Source: Dinochytrium kinnereticum (lineage: Eukaryota; Chytridiomycota; Chytridiomycetes; Chytridiales; Chytridiaceae). Taken from it: a DNA stretch of 34,323 bases. The stretch lies in the NCBI GenBank assembly GCA_027604005.1, contig JADGJT010000195.1:1-34323 (forward strand), read 5' to 3'. Each line of letters starts with the position of its first letter. The first letter of the stretch is position 1. Below are positions 23,226 to 34,323 of this stretch, piece by piece. Under the pieces are notes generated by a model. The model saw only the letters and a program-made list of their open reading frames with translations, made no database searches and was not told where the DNA came from. A program made the position numbers and the translations under genes.

Positions 23226-26200
23226 ATGCAGGAGGTCACCATCAAGGTAAAGAAGAATGGATGTTGAAATCAAGGTTGTTAAAACAAACCTGCATGCATT
23301 CAGCCGAGAAGTGCGTTTAAGCACTACGTCACAGTTGATACGGAAGGGAAAGAGCTCTGCTGGAACTTTTGCACCAAGAAAAAAAACATATCTTTTGGTC
23401 TGTACAAAAAGTCGGATGGTATCGATCAAATCGTAAGCATGCATGCCAACGATATGGTTTTACCCACAACCTTAACGCTTAGAACCCTTCGAAATTGAGC
23501 CCAAATGGTACTCCATTTCAAACTTCAAGTCCTCCTCCTCCAATGAGACCAAGTTTTCAGAGGAGCTCGGAGAACTTTGTGACGCCGAGGGTGTCAGGCA
23601 CTACGAGGGTGAGACCTATGATGTTCTCTGAACGAGATGTCTTTTTGCACTATATTAATTAATCTGAGAAGGATGTCATGAGCTCGTCATCGTCTTCAAA
23701 GTCGTCTAGCGTGATGGAACTGGACAACGCCGGCAACTCTCCAGCTGGTATACCATCTTTATCACAAACGGCGAGGAAAATGAGTGCGAATGCTTTACAG
23801 TCCGGAATAAATAAGACGAATTGGGATCCGGAGCTGGTTGAATTAATACCTATTGCACATTACGACTCCTCAAAGTTTACTATTAAGGGGCAGTTTCTGG
23901 TTGAGGAACCTGGGACATAGTAAGGAATCCTTTCGGAAAAGTTCTAATCTACTTTAGCGTTCTTTTATTCGATAACACTTTCTCTGTGTAAGATTGAAGA
24001 TTTCTTGCTGTAAGATAACATTATGTAGAAACACCTCGAAGAAACTGTTTTTCTTCGTCGCTCTTCGAGATGTCGAGCCTACAGCTGTTCTTATTAAGAA
24101 AACAGTGGAGGGTTGGATACTAAAGAAAGGGAATCGCAAAATGCAAGGTTATGCAAAACGATGGCTGAAAGTGGATGCCGATGGCAACCTTTCGTATTAC
24201 AGAATACCCGGAAGGTAGATCATAACTGTCTCTTAACATCCCACTCAACCTAGTTCTGAATAGCGAGAGTCGTGGATACGTTTCACTTTTACGAGCCGCT
24301 ATTAGGCTTGATCACGGTATTTTTGATGGCATCGAGCAAAGATTTAATTCCTTTAGATCATCTTCTTATTGATATTGATTCCGGAAATGATTTGATGCAT
24401 TTCAAAGCCATCACTCCTCAGGACTTCCAGATGTGGGTTAATGCACTTCAAAGCCATGCGGAGGCAAAAGTTGCAAACCTGGAGGCGGAATATGACATAG
24501 CCTCTAATACTGCCGCTCTGAACATCAACACGGACTATATCGCTGAAGCAACATTACCCATAACGATTCCCATTAAATCTGAATCTAGCCCGGTCTTGGA
24601 AGTCGAGGATAAGCCTAGGGATGCGAATGGAGTCTCGGCGGCACCCTCTGGTACAAGTACCTTCGAGGGGGATAGTGAAACGCTGCAGCGGACTGCAGAA
24701 AACATCGTTGTCAGCCTAAGCCGTGAGCTTGCAAAAATGAAAGACTTGATCGATACCTCGCGGAGTCGTATCGATAACAAAAGCCAGTGGAAAGGTGGTT
24801 TTTTCTAGCTCACATACCCTATAACATAATCGTTATTCAGATTTTACTCTTATCCTGGGCTCGATTTCTGATGTGACGTCTGGTGTTTTATCGAATAGTA
24901 TGGCTATGCAAAGGAGTATTGCTGCATACAACCAATCTGTTCGTGTGAATAGAGACCGCGCGGCAGTGGCTCTTCGCCAGACAGAGTTATCTCTCCGTGC
25001 AGCTGTAGCAGACAACAATCGCATTCGAAGAAAATTCGGACTGGACACCGTTACTATTGCTCACTTTGTTCAATCTCAGCCTGGATCTATGGCATCGAGC
25101 ATTCGAGGCGTCCGACCTCATAATCTGTCAGGATCCTCATCAATGAGAGATGATATATTTTTCGACGCGGAAGAGCCTGCGGGTCACCATTACGATAGTG
25201 ACGAGGACAACGATGAGGATGATAACTCTATGACTTCCGAGTATCTAGATAATGAGGATGACATGATGGAGATTAATGGAGAAGTGGAGGAAGATCTGGG
25301 CGATGGTGATTATGAAGATGATGACGATGATGAGAAATATGACGACGCAAAGATTTCCACAGAACCACAGTCTGCACTAAGCCCTTTACCGGCTAAGGAG
25401 GCTGCAGAATCCAATGTTGTTCCAGAGAAAGTTGAGTCTATAGAGGCTGCAGTAGTGCCTACGTCGACTATAATAGACGAGACTGTCGCACCTCAACCAG
25501 TAGTTGAGGATGTACTAAAGACTGAAGTTCCTCCTCCATATGTTAAGGAGAATGAGGCTAACAACGGGAAAACGTTCCCGAAAATAGAGTCTAAAGCTCC
25601 TGTGGTTCGCCGCAAAGCCCTCCCTGCACCTACAGTATCTATGGAAAACATCAGCGTTCTATCTATCCTACGGAATAATGTACAGTCGTTTGGCATATGC
25701 TAAGGTAATCATATTTTTGCAGGTCGGCAAAGATCTTTCCACGGTAGCGATGCCTATTGCCCTAAATGAGCCTCTCAATTTGCTCCAAAAGCTTGCAGAG
25801 GAACTCGAATACTGCGAGCTTTTGGAGCAGGCTGGGAAGACTGAGGATCCTGTGAGCCGTATTTCCATTATTGCTGGTACGTAAATTCAAGGAACGATGT
25901 GAATGATAATTTTAACTTCTTGCAGCATTTGCCGTATCTGGGTATGCGTCAACCGTCAACCGAGCTGGACGCAAACCCGTAAGTACTACCGCTTGCTTGA
26001 CTAAGTTCATGACTCGATGCACTTTACAGTTCAACCCTCTCCTTGGAGAAACATTTGAGTGTATTCGAGAGGACAAGGGTTTCCGGTTTGTGGCGGAGAA
26101 AGTAAGCCACCATCCTCCGATTATGGCTTGCTATGCCCAGGCGGAGAATTACGCCTTTTTCCAGGATAATCAAGTGAAGACAAGGTTTTGGGGCAAGTCT

Positions 26201-27150
26201 ATGGAGCTTATACCTTCTGGAACAGGTAATGCATACTATACTCTTCTTCATTCATCACTAAATATATTACAAGTTCATGTTGATTTGCCTAAAGTATCGG
26301 ATCACTACTCATGGGCTAAAGGTACAAAACATTGATGGCTATAATTAATGCTTTAAGTCGTAACCTGCATGCGTAATGTCTTTTCCAGTGGTCGATATTT
26401 GGAACATTACGGCACTATGAAGATTGTCAGTCAAAAGACAGGTAATATTCAGAATCGACGTCAAAGATTTTCTTGTTTAATATGAATGAAGGCCACTACT
26501 GTCAGCTGACTTTCAAGGAGTCGGGGTACTTCACAAGTGCCAAAAACGAAGTGGCAGGAGTTGTCCATAACTCCGCTGGAGAAGAAGTTGCCTGGCTAAG
26601 GTATCGTTTTCTTATGTAAAGCTCTCATCTCACTGATACGGATAGCGGTAAATGGGACGACTCCCTTTGCCGGTTTAACAAGGCCACGCCCAATCAATTG
26701 GAAGTGATTTGGAGGGCTAGGCCTTGTCCACCAAACTACCAGCAGATGTACGGCTTTACGTCCTTCGCGCTGGAACTGAACGAGATCACCCCTGACATTG
26801 CCGGTCTTTTGCCCAATACCGACACAAGATTTAGAACTGATCAAAGGATGTACGAGGAGGTAATGGACGCGCCGTTCAATTTCCCCTAACTGACGCTGCT
26901 GGATTTTATTTTTCGTCCATCTTAGGGTAAGCTGAACGAGGCCGAAAAGGAGAAACTTCGTCTGGAGCAGAAGCAGCGAGAGTACAGGAAGAAACTGGAG
27001 GCTGAAGGAAGCCGTTGGATACCTCAGTGGTTTGAAGAGGTTGCAGTCGAGCCAGTGGAGGAGGGGACTGAGGCCACTACTAATTGGCAATACAAGGGGG
27101 GTTATTTTGAGAATCGAGGAAACTTTACAAGGAAGATAGAACTGTGGTAA
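23226..27150 (+). CDS. OSH3: Oxysterol-binding protein, Osh3 type (GOLD-PH-FFAT-ORD)
   Basis: Seventeen exons give 1,050 residues: 23226-23246, 23304-23432, 23483-23608, 23672-23919, 23958-23987, 24029-24214, 24264-24316, 24357-24794, 24841-25679, 25723-25876, 25926-25978, 26030-26225, 26274-26321, 26358-26441, 26492-26600, 26646-26859, 26926-27150. The N-terminus is a GOLD domain ([17 protein letters not shown]; ending [19 protein letters not shown]). A PH domain spans about 211-300, starting VEGWILKK and ending at QMWVNAL. A VAP-binding FFAT motif, IFFDAEE, lies at 516-522, followed by a long acidic tract. The lipid-binding ORD has NPLLGETFE (761-769) and the signature EKVSHHPP (782-789). 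Such proteins carry sterol and PI4P at ER-plasma membrane contacts. The short first exon is tentative. Confidence 0.93.
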
Positions 27151-27201
27151 AAGCGCATATGCATTTGACTCCGACGCCATATATGTATTATTACTGAAAA
27201 A

Positions 27202-27207
27202 AATAAA
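27202..27207 (+). terminator. Poly(A) signal, OSH3-like gene
   Basis: AATAAA about 50 nt past the stop; the next start codon is only about 75 nt further on. Confidence 0.5.
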
Positions 27208-27282
27208 CCGCGACGTAAACCAAATTCAGTATTTGGAGGTTGTCAACTCTGACTTTGGCTCACAAGAAATGTTCGAAACAGG

Positions 27283-29212
27283 ATGTCCCAAAACATAGTT
27301 GTCCAAGGTAAATGCATGACTGCATGCAGTTGATTCTGATAAAATCACAACAGTTGGGCAGTGTGGGAATCAGGTAGCTTTCGGGCGACTCTACCAGACT
27401 CACTCTGAACGAAAACTAGGTTGGCGGCCGTTTCTGGGATCTGATATTCCAAGAACACTCCTTCTACAATAGGAAGAATGAGTACGATGATGCTACAGCA
27501 ACCTTCTTCAGAAATGTGGATTCAAGGTGGATTGGTAACAGTCTTTGAGATTACTTATCCTTCGTAGGAGGGGAATCTCCAACATACCCGTCGGGAAAGG
27601 AACTGGGAAGATACATGGTCTTCGGGCAAGGGTGAGCGAGCATTCACTCTTTATGAATACTTTTGATATGATATTGAACATCATGATGTCTTAATAGAGT
27701 GTTCTGGTGGACATGGAGGAGGGTGTGATAAATCAAATTCGGACGTCACCTTTTGGAAAGCTTTTTGATGACGACCAAATCATCAGCAGCAATTCCGGAA
27801 GTGGTAATAACTGGTAGAGGAGACTTTGTGTTCTGTCGCGACTTACTAGATTTAAAGGGCGGTCGGATACACAGTATATGGGACAGTCTACTATGAAAGA
27901 ATATTGGAGTCGTTGAGGAGGGAATCCGAGCGATGTGATTCTCTTCAATCTTTTTTCATGATCAGTTCTCTTGGAGGAGGAACTGGATCTGGACTTGGCT
28001 CAAGGATATGCGAAATGCTATGTGATGAATTCGAGGATGTGTATCGGTTCAATGTTGTGCTAAGTCCAAGTGCTACAGATGATGTCGTTACCTCTCCTTA
28101 TAACAGGTGAATCCTTTCAATTGCCGCGTTATTTTTCCGTACTAATACTCAGATAAAGCATTCTCTCACTGTCGAAGTTGATTGACAACTCGGATTGTGT
28201 TCTTCCAATGGAAAACCAAGCTCTTGCCGACATTGTCAATGTGATTAACCAAAAAACGGATGCAGCAATAAGGAAAAAAACATCCTTGACGGACAGCGGC
28301 TCACGACCTTATGGAGGGCTCTGTGGAGGTTCAAAAAAACCCCATCCTTTTGAACAAATGAATAATGTAGCTGCTAACCTTCTCATTAATATTACGAGGT
28401 AATTGCATTTCTGTTGTCCATTATCGCCTTAATTATTACATCATCTAGCTCGATGCGGTTCGAGGGAACCATGAACGTGGATATCAGCGATATTGTGACC
28501 AACCTCGTCCCTTTTCCTCGACAAAAGTTTCTTCTGTCGAGCATGACTCCGCTTTATACTGTATCAGATCTCAAACTACCACCGAAGCGAATCGATCAGC
28601 TTTTCACGGATGCTTTCAGTCGTGAAAGTCAACTGGTTCGAGCAGATCCCAAGTTTGGCACGTGAGTATTGAGGGGAAATAAAAAGTATGTTGCTCTTAC
28701 ATTTTCAGATATCTCGCCGCAGCTTTGATTGCTAGGGGAGATGTAGAGATTTCTGACATCAGAAGAAACATTGATCGGTAGGATCATTTCTTTGTTAAGG
28801 GAATCTGTGCATGTTTAATTCATAGTCATTCAGTATGAGAAATCATCTCCATTTTGTAAGCTGGAACCAAGAAGCATGGAAGACTGGCATATGCAACATT
28901 CCGCCCCTCAACAATGTAACTTCAACCGTTTTCTCAAGGTGTTTTGTTCTCTATTAACAGCCTTGCCGTCATAGGAACGCAATCTGCTGGCATTATCAAA
29001 CAACACTTGCATTCGAAATACACTGGACGAAATTCGCAGTCGGTTTATCAAGCTTTATAGACGAAAGGTCTCTTAAAGTATTATGCACCGCTTCTCATAT
29101 TTTTATTTAGGCTAACCTTCATCATTATACGCAATACGTTGAATCCTCTGATTTTGACTGTGCTTTGCGAAATGTGAGAGATCTCTCATCCGAGTATGGG
29201 AAACATCATTGA
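27283..29212 (+). CDS. TUBE1: Epsilon-tubulin
   Basis: Twelve exons give 459 residues: 27283-27307, 27354-27373, 27420-27526, 27568-27631, 27698-27813, 27858-28106, 28159-28398, 28449-28661, 28709-28777, 28834-28915, 28975-29067, 29111-29212. Epsilon-tubulin is a centriole/basal-body tubulin needed for triplet microtubules. The N-terminus carries VGQCGNQ, then FFRNVDSR and VLVDMEEGV, GSGNNWAVG, and the GTP-binding GGGTGSG at 150-156. MNNVAANLLIN, RFEGTMN, LVPFPR, LTPLY-like MTPLYT, FVSWNQEAWKTG and a final LYRRKANLHHYTQ match epsilon rather than alpha, beta, gamma or delta forms. The 133-bp gap to the OSH3-like gene holds its promoter. Donors at the exon 11 end (GTCTCT) and elsewhere are weak but phase closes. 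Confidence 0.95.
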
Positions 29213-29283
29213 GATATATGTTTATGAATATGTGATATGCAAATAATATTAATTGCCGCTTTTAAAAAGTACGCCGAAGAGAG

Positions 29284-29289
29284 AATAAA
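29284..29289 (+). terminator. Poly(A) signal, epsilon-tubulin
   Basis: AATAAA about 70 nt past the stop codon. Confidence 0.5.
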
Positions 29290-29428
29290 AAAACATTTAA
29301 CATGTTGCGTTTTTAGACTTTTTTAAATTGGACAGCTGTCGAGAGGCAAGTTTTAAAAGGGGGATGAATTAACTGGCCCGATCTCCATGACCAGCTTCCA
29401 ATCAGACCAGATCTTGATATCAAAACTA

Positions 29429-29683
29429 TTAGCTATTCCTCTTTTCTGGTAGCTCTTTGGAAGTAGAAGGATGACAGTTGGAAGACTGTAAATCTGCTTG
29501 TCTCTTACGTTGATGCTTCTTTTCTTTTTCAACGCAAGTAAGAGCACAAAAGCGGGGCTGCGATCTTTTTACACGTATTCTCCAACCATAAAGAAAGGAA
29601 GCAATTTACCCAGGATTTGATGCTCCCGTACCGTCTCCATGGCCAACTGGCGTGCTATAGATAAAATAGAGCAAAAGCACCAT
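29429..29683 (-). CDS. Possible small spliced gene, unrecognised
   Basis: Exon 29683-29610 and exon 29564-29429, joined across a 45-nt intron (donor GTAAAT, acceptor AAAAAG), give a 69-residue protein. It starts with a short hydrophobic stretch, MVLLLYFIYSTPVG, then a Gly-rich part, then a basic part with C-x3-C and Lys/His (FCALTCVEKEKKH). That part faintly recalls half of a HIT-type zinc finger, but the rest of the finger is missing. An unspliced frame of 64 codons at 29353-29547 competes with it. It lies between epsilon-tubulin and the oxidoreductase gene. It may equally be 3' UTR sequence. Confidence 0.2.
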
Positions 29684-29753
29684 GATGGAATAAGGCTTGC
29701 TATGTTCAGGTTTGAGCGTTTAGTTATGGTTGGCATTAAAATACAGCATGCTG

Positions 29754-30791
29754 CTAAGGCACAAGAATAACCTTCCCCACCGACCGGTTAGACTCAAGAA
29801 TTTTAAACGCCTCCTGAGCTTCGGCGAATGGGAAGGTTCGAGCAACCACAGTCTTCAAGTGACCACACTCCATTAATCCAGCAATAAGCGGTAAAATTCT
29901 CGATGTATCGGAATGGGACGGCAAGGACATTCGATACTTTGTCCTCGAAAACAAATTACGACCAGTAGTTGCCCATATAATCTTGGCCAAAAACGCCACC
30001 GTTATCGGCTCACCGTTGCCATTCCCAGACGGACCAGCTGTGGACGCATAAACTCCGCCATCAATTAGAAATGGCTCAATTGCCCGCCAATAATCATCGC
30101 CACCGACGCTATCGACAACGATGTCGTATTTGTGACCCATCGCTTTAAGAGCTTCGGCAACATTCTCTTTTGTGTAGTCAATGACGTGCGTTGCGCCTAT
30201 GGAATTGCACAATTCAATGTCTCTGGTCTCAACAATCCCACAGATGACTGATGCAGAGTACGCCTTAGCGATTTGGACAGCGCAAGACCCCACGCCTCCA
30301 GTTGCACCGATGATCAAAACAGTTTTTCCATGTCCATTCATAGCCAGTTTGCCGTTATCAACCAAACTAACGAATGCATCCAAGGCAGCGGTTCCAACCC
30401 CTGCCGCCTCCTCAAACGACACCCCCGCCGGCTTAAGACAACAAAAATCACGGCGCTCATTTATCAAAATGAATTCGGCGAAGGCTCCATGTCTCGAATC
30501 CCCAAATTTGCCGAACACCTTGTCTCCTGGTTTGGCGAGAGTTACGGCGCTTCCAACAGAATGAACGATACCGCTATAGTCTGTGCCGATTGTGCAGGGA
30601 AAAGTCAGGGATGATACGATAGTGTGATTGCCTTTGGCGAGGTTTACATCGCCAGGGTTTACGGAAGCTGCTTTAAGTTGGATAAGGATGTCGTGGGGGC
30701 TGGCGATTGAGGGCCGGGATATGTGGTCCAAGACCATATTTTTTGGACCGTAGCCCCGCATTACGAGGGCGGTCATCATTGAAGACGCCAT
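29754..30791 (-). CDS. Medium-chain reductase, quinone oxidoreductase-like
   Basis: A single uninterrupted 345-residue frame. It belongs to the zinc-independent branch of the MDR superfamily, NAD(P)H-dependent reductases of quinones and other alpha,beta-unsaturated carbonyls. The N-terminal GroES-like part has the usual ASVNPGDVNL and GTDYSGIV blocks. The nucleotide-binding Rossmann motif IGATGGVGSCAVQIAK lies at 161-176, followed by IGATHVIDY and YDIVVDSVGG. There are no zinc-ligand cysteines of the alcohol dehydrogenase type. The substrate cannot be told; RTN4IP1-like or plain QOR are both possible. The gene has no introns, unlike almost all its neighbours. Its ATG lies about 207 bp from the stop of the chitin synthase on the same strand. 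Confidence 0.9.
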   Translation of the reverse strand: MASSMMTALVMRGYGPKNMVLDHISRPSIASPHDILIQLKAASVNPGDVNLAKGNHTIVSSLTFPCTIGTDYSGIVHSVGSAVTLAKPGDKVFGKFGDSRHGAFAEFILINERRDFCCLKPAGVSFEEAAGVGTAALDAFVSLVDNGKLAMNGHGKTVLIIGATGGVGSCAVQIAKAYSASVICGIVETRDIELCNSIGATHVIDYTKENVAEALKAMGHKYDIVVDSVGGDDYWRAIEPFLIDGGVYASTAGPSGNGNGEPITVAFLAKIIWATTGRNLFSRTKYRMSLPSHSDTSRILPLIAGLMECGHLKTVVARTFPFAEAQEAFKILESNRSVGKVILVP

Positions 30792-30998
30792 AGCTTATGA
30801 TCAAATTGAGCTTGGGCTCAAATGAAGCCCGTGCTATTATTTGTGAATAGGTAGTAAATATTTATAAGTCACGCAACCACCTCCCCATGAAAAAGCGTTG
30901 GTGGTGCGTGCTTAAAGCACGAAAATTATATCATGCCCACTAGACGATAAAGGAGCGCGTCTTCTTTGTCGAGTTTAGTTTGTGCAATAAATATATCT
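30792..30998. other. Spacer: chitin synthase 3' UTR and oxidoreductase promoter
   Basis: 207 bp between two same-strand genes. No clear AATAAA on the minus strand and no TATA box I would defend. Confidence 0.4.
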
Positions 30999-33900
30999 TC
31001 AGCCCAAGACCAGGTACAAAATGGCCCCCAAAAACCGAAATAGGGAGAGGCAGCAGATTGACCAAAACATGATATCCAAATAAGCATTACTCTTCCCAAC
31101 ATCCATCACCTTCAGATATCTTGCAATCTCTGGCGTCGTCAAAGCCAGAACCAGCAGCGCGTTACTCGCCATCCAGAATATCACCACCCTCGTTCTGAAC
31201 AATCTGAAAAAGTCTTCCTGGACTTGCTTCGGATCCAGCGCCTTTTTGATCGGCGTTTTGGGCCTGTTGCTAACTTCTTTTAAGGACCGTTCGTAAACGG
31301 CGTCGATGTCGGTTTGGTTGAGTGGGAGGTCAGTTGTGGCCATTGCGACGCCTTGGTCAGAGGTGCGCGTGTGGACAGGGGCGACGTCCGCTTGCTGTTG
31401 GGTCTCTCCTTTTGTGCCCCAAGAGATGTCATGAAGGTTGCAGACTGGTTAAATAGTGAATGATGTTGTTAACAATTGCCAGATATCTTATGCACTTACA
31501 TGCGTAGACCATTAAAATGTTCACGAAAGATGGTACCATAAGCAAATACTGGATAAAGCTTGTAAACATATGCCAAGGATCGAGAAACAAAACGCTTGAG
31601 ATAAAATAAACACCATATGTCGACATAACGGACAGAATTACAACGGCAACCGTTGAATCCATCTTGAAAAAGTCGTATTGCTGCCATTCTAACGAGGTGT
31701 GCAGAAGAGTCTGGTAGATCTTATAGCCGACAATGTAAAGCAATGTTGCCATCATAACCGAAAAAATGAAGAAGCAAAAGAAATAAAGAGTTTTTGACCC
31801 GTGAGGTCGGTTTCCAAGAGAGGACAGAAAGACGAGTACGATGGCCATCAGGTATAGCTATGAAGGGATGGCTTAAATTAGTGTTTAATGTTTCTTCTCT
31901 CACCTGCCTTAAGGCTATAAAAACAAAAGGGCCATATCCTAGGAAAGGATCGGAAGCTTTCGTCTCAACGGCAGAGACTCCGAGAAAATCTAAAAAAATA
32001 AATAAAAAGGCAACAGATCAGCAAACCATCGGAATAATGAAACCTTACAAAACACTATGTAAAAATTCCCTAGCGAAAACTTAAAGTGGTTAGTACCGGA
32101 TTGCCTTTTCTATATTCGTCCAAAAGTCATATCTTACCCAGTTAAAGAGCAAATTAATAAGGTTATAAAACGTCTGAACCATAAACCCGGCCTTTCTAAT
32201 CCAAGAATGCCGAGAGCGGAAGAGTATCTGGTAAAAGTGGGCTAAGGAATGAACGCCAGCAAAGAAAGATCCATTAAGCCACCGTCTTCTTTGGCTGATA
32301 AACTCTGAAAAGGCAAGTTCACATTAAGGTACTTGCAATATATTCAAACCTGCGATAGTGTCCGGAACGTCAGTCTCTGCACGAGCACTTCTAACATATT
32401 TTAGGAGCCATGCTTCATTCTTTTTGCTAACAAGTTCAAAGCACAGAATCCTGTCTTCAGCCTGGGAAAATTCATCAGATTATCATGTCATTGTTAATTT
32501 AAATACTTACTAAGTACATATTCGCCTTGGAAACGTTCGCTGAAGAGCCATGAGACTCTCCGATAAAATACTTCTCAAGCGGCCCGTGTCCGTCCTCACC
32601 GTTCTGCAACGCTGAGTATCGGTAGGCCGAGAAAGCGCCAGGAAGAACCGAAATGAAACCGAAACAGGATTCAAGCGTTTTATCGAGAATGTTGGAGATT
32701 CTTTATAAATGGTTTAGGATTGTGTGTTTTTTCTCATCACTTAACTTATATTCGAAGTTCTGGGCAGCGACGAGAGGATTAAGGAGCTTACTGCAACCAA
32801 CCCCAGTTTCCACGAAAATCTCACCACATGCACCGCCTACCTGAGGGTTCGAATCAAAGGCTTTTTAAAAATAGTTAATCGGAGCTTCCCCCCAAACCGG
32901 ACCAACCTCTCCAAAGATGAAACAAAGATCGATCTGTTGGTTTCGTCCCAACATCAATCAAAACACATATCTTTGGATTCAAAACCGACCCAAAGGCATT
33001 AAAAAACCATCGATGAGAATTGATCTTTTTGGCATTTTTCTCCTTTAAGCAGAATAGGATTTGAATCGGTGTCATTCCTTCTTTAACGGTCATGTCTTGC
33101 TCAACCAAATTGGTGGATGTATATTCGAAGACATGGGCTGTGACCATCTCGGAGTTCACAGATGTTTTGATCACACCTTCCTGGTAGGCGCCCATAAGGC
33201 TGAGTGCTGTTAATGTGTTGCGGTGGATCTAAGTTGTTATGAGCATTAGCCTTACACAAGAGGTTATTTTGGAGATAAAGTATGATAATGTCAACCTTTT
33301 CGCGTCCGTCAGCGACTATGCAGACAACAATTTTCTTCCAACCGTCCTTATTCCAAGGCTCAACTTTTTTCTTGTTGCAAAGGTAGGCAACGTTTTTCAC
33401 AATTGCTTTCCAAGACTTTAAAAATAGTCGCTCGTCTTCACTTTAATGATTGTTAGCCGCATAGAGTGAAAATGGGAGGAAAGCTCAAAATATCTTACTT
33501 GTACATAGTAATCACGATAAAGATCTCAGTTGTCCTCTTCATCTCACAAGGTCGTAGGCTACATATTAGAATTTTATTATTTTTCCTTTGAGCCTGGTTA
33601 ATGCTTACCTGAATCCTCTTTGCGAAAATTCATCGGGATCCCCAGTAACAGCGGTATCTGCGAAAAGCAGGTGGGGACAAAAAAAATAAAGGAGATTAAC
33701 AACAAAAGTATTAAGAAACCAATCATGCACAAATAAGCAACACACATCTTAGATGAGTAAACTCTTTTACCCGTCCCTTGAATTTTTTGACAGCATGTGC
33801 CTTAACCTTCCCCGGCACATCGATATCAACCACGAAATTCCCAGACGCCGTCAATTCCACCGTCCTCACTGTCTTGTGCCGAAACAGTCCTTTAGTGAAC

Positions 33901-34169
33901 GCCACAGCCTGCAATATATGATCATAAACAGGTGTAAGCGACCTGGGGATGGCATAAGGGCTTTGATAGAGTGATGGGTCTAGGAAGGTTGGACCGGGCG
34001 GTGGACGGCCAGCCAACACACTTTGAAGGTGGATAGGATCGTCGGGGACGTCGATGGCGTCTGGTATGGGTATGATGGTCTGGACGGAGGTGTCTGAGGC
34101 TTGGGTGCGCGGGCCCACGGGACGGGATTGACTTGCGTCCACTGAGGAGGCGAAGAAGTTATGCTGCAT
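30999..34169 (-). CDS. CHS: Chitin synthase (division 1, class I-III type)
   Basis: Thirteen exons give 834 residues: 34169-33746, 33657-33609, 33558-33499, 33440-33296, 33228-32907, 32860-32746, 32700-32511, 32461-32350, 32304-32138, 32079-32049, 31989-31904, 31857-31500, 31444-30999. The enzyme polymerises GlcNAc from UDP-GlcNAc into chitin across the plasma membrane. Landmarks: [16 protein letters not shown] and a [10 protein letters not shown] block near the N-terminus, [50 protein letters not shown] (437-442), the catalytic QRRRW (477-481), and near the C-terminus [15 protein letters not shown] flanked by several membrane helices. The ATG at 34169 may instead lie just inside an exon whose acceptor TGCAG ends at 34165, in which case the true N-terminus lies upstream, perhaps outside the window. 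Confidence 0.94.
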
Positions 34170-34323
34170 TCAGGAATTGTCAAAAAAAAAACAACAAACA
34201 GACAATTTGTTTGTCAGGACATTCAACAGCACGCAATAGATGAGGACATGGCCCGTTAAAAAAGATATTCGTCCTTTGGATAGACCGAGTCAATAATATA
34301 TGCGTTAAAATAGAATGTTTTTT

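Noticed and set aside
26596..27180. 194-codon minus-strand frame over the end of the OSH3-like gene
   Set aside because: Antisense to the well-conserved ORD C-terminus.
27283..29212. Delta- or beta-tubulin as identity of this gene
   Set aside because: GSGNNWAVG, the internal LPMENQ stretch and the C-terminal KANLHHYTQ block match epsilon-tubulin.
30181..30614. Plus-strand frames over the oxidoreductase gene
   Set aside because: Antisense to the Rossmann domain; no independent support.

Overview
The window reads as nuclear DNA of a flagellated (zoosporic) fungus, probably a chytrid-like early-diverging lineage. Genes are closely packed and most are broken by many short GT-AG introns, the shortest 36-50 nt. 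A chitin synthase with the EDRILC and QRRRW motifs, an Osh3-type oxysterol-binding protein and a Mix17-type protein fit a fungus. Epsilon-tubulin and katanin p60, which go with centrioles and flagella, fit a lineage that kept zoospores. The taxonomic call is inference. I see no rRNA, tRNA, transposon, CRISPR array or bacterial-type operon.

Layout. 1-504: last exon of a CCCH zinc-finger/RD-rich protein (+). 979-3027: nicotinamide phosphoribosyltransferase (NAMPT, -), sharing a 692-bp divergent spacer with NUP107/Nup84 (3720-7518, +). 7699-8161: coding-like but interrupted sequence (-). 8409-18448: three same-strand genes in a very tight row: BRE1 (histone H2B E3 ligase), a PEX11-family peroxisomal protein, and a 1,701-residue protein with an N-terminal nucleotidyltransferase-like domain followed by ankyrin repeats. 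19124-29212: four plus-strand genes: a MIX17/CHCHD2 homologue, katanin p60, an Osh3-type protein (GOLD, PH, FFAT motif, ORD) and epsilon-tubulin. 29429-34169: minus strand again, with a doubtful small gene, an intronless quinone-oxidoreductase-like enzyme and a chitin synthase.

For the spliced genes I joined exons by hand from donor, branch and acceptor signals and by requiring codon phase to carry through. In every one the phase closes from the chosen start codon to the stop, which gives good support for the exon lists, but none is confirmed by RNA. The genes serve unrelated housekeeping roles (NAD salvage, nuclear pore, chromatin, peroxisome, mitochondria, microtubules, lipid transport, cell wall) and do not look like a pathway cluster. 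Least explained are the nucleotidyltransferase-ankyrin protein, the interrupted sequence at 7.7-8.2 kb, the intronless oxidoreductase and several odd splicing features in NAMPT and NUP107.
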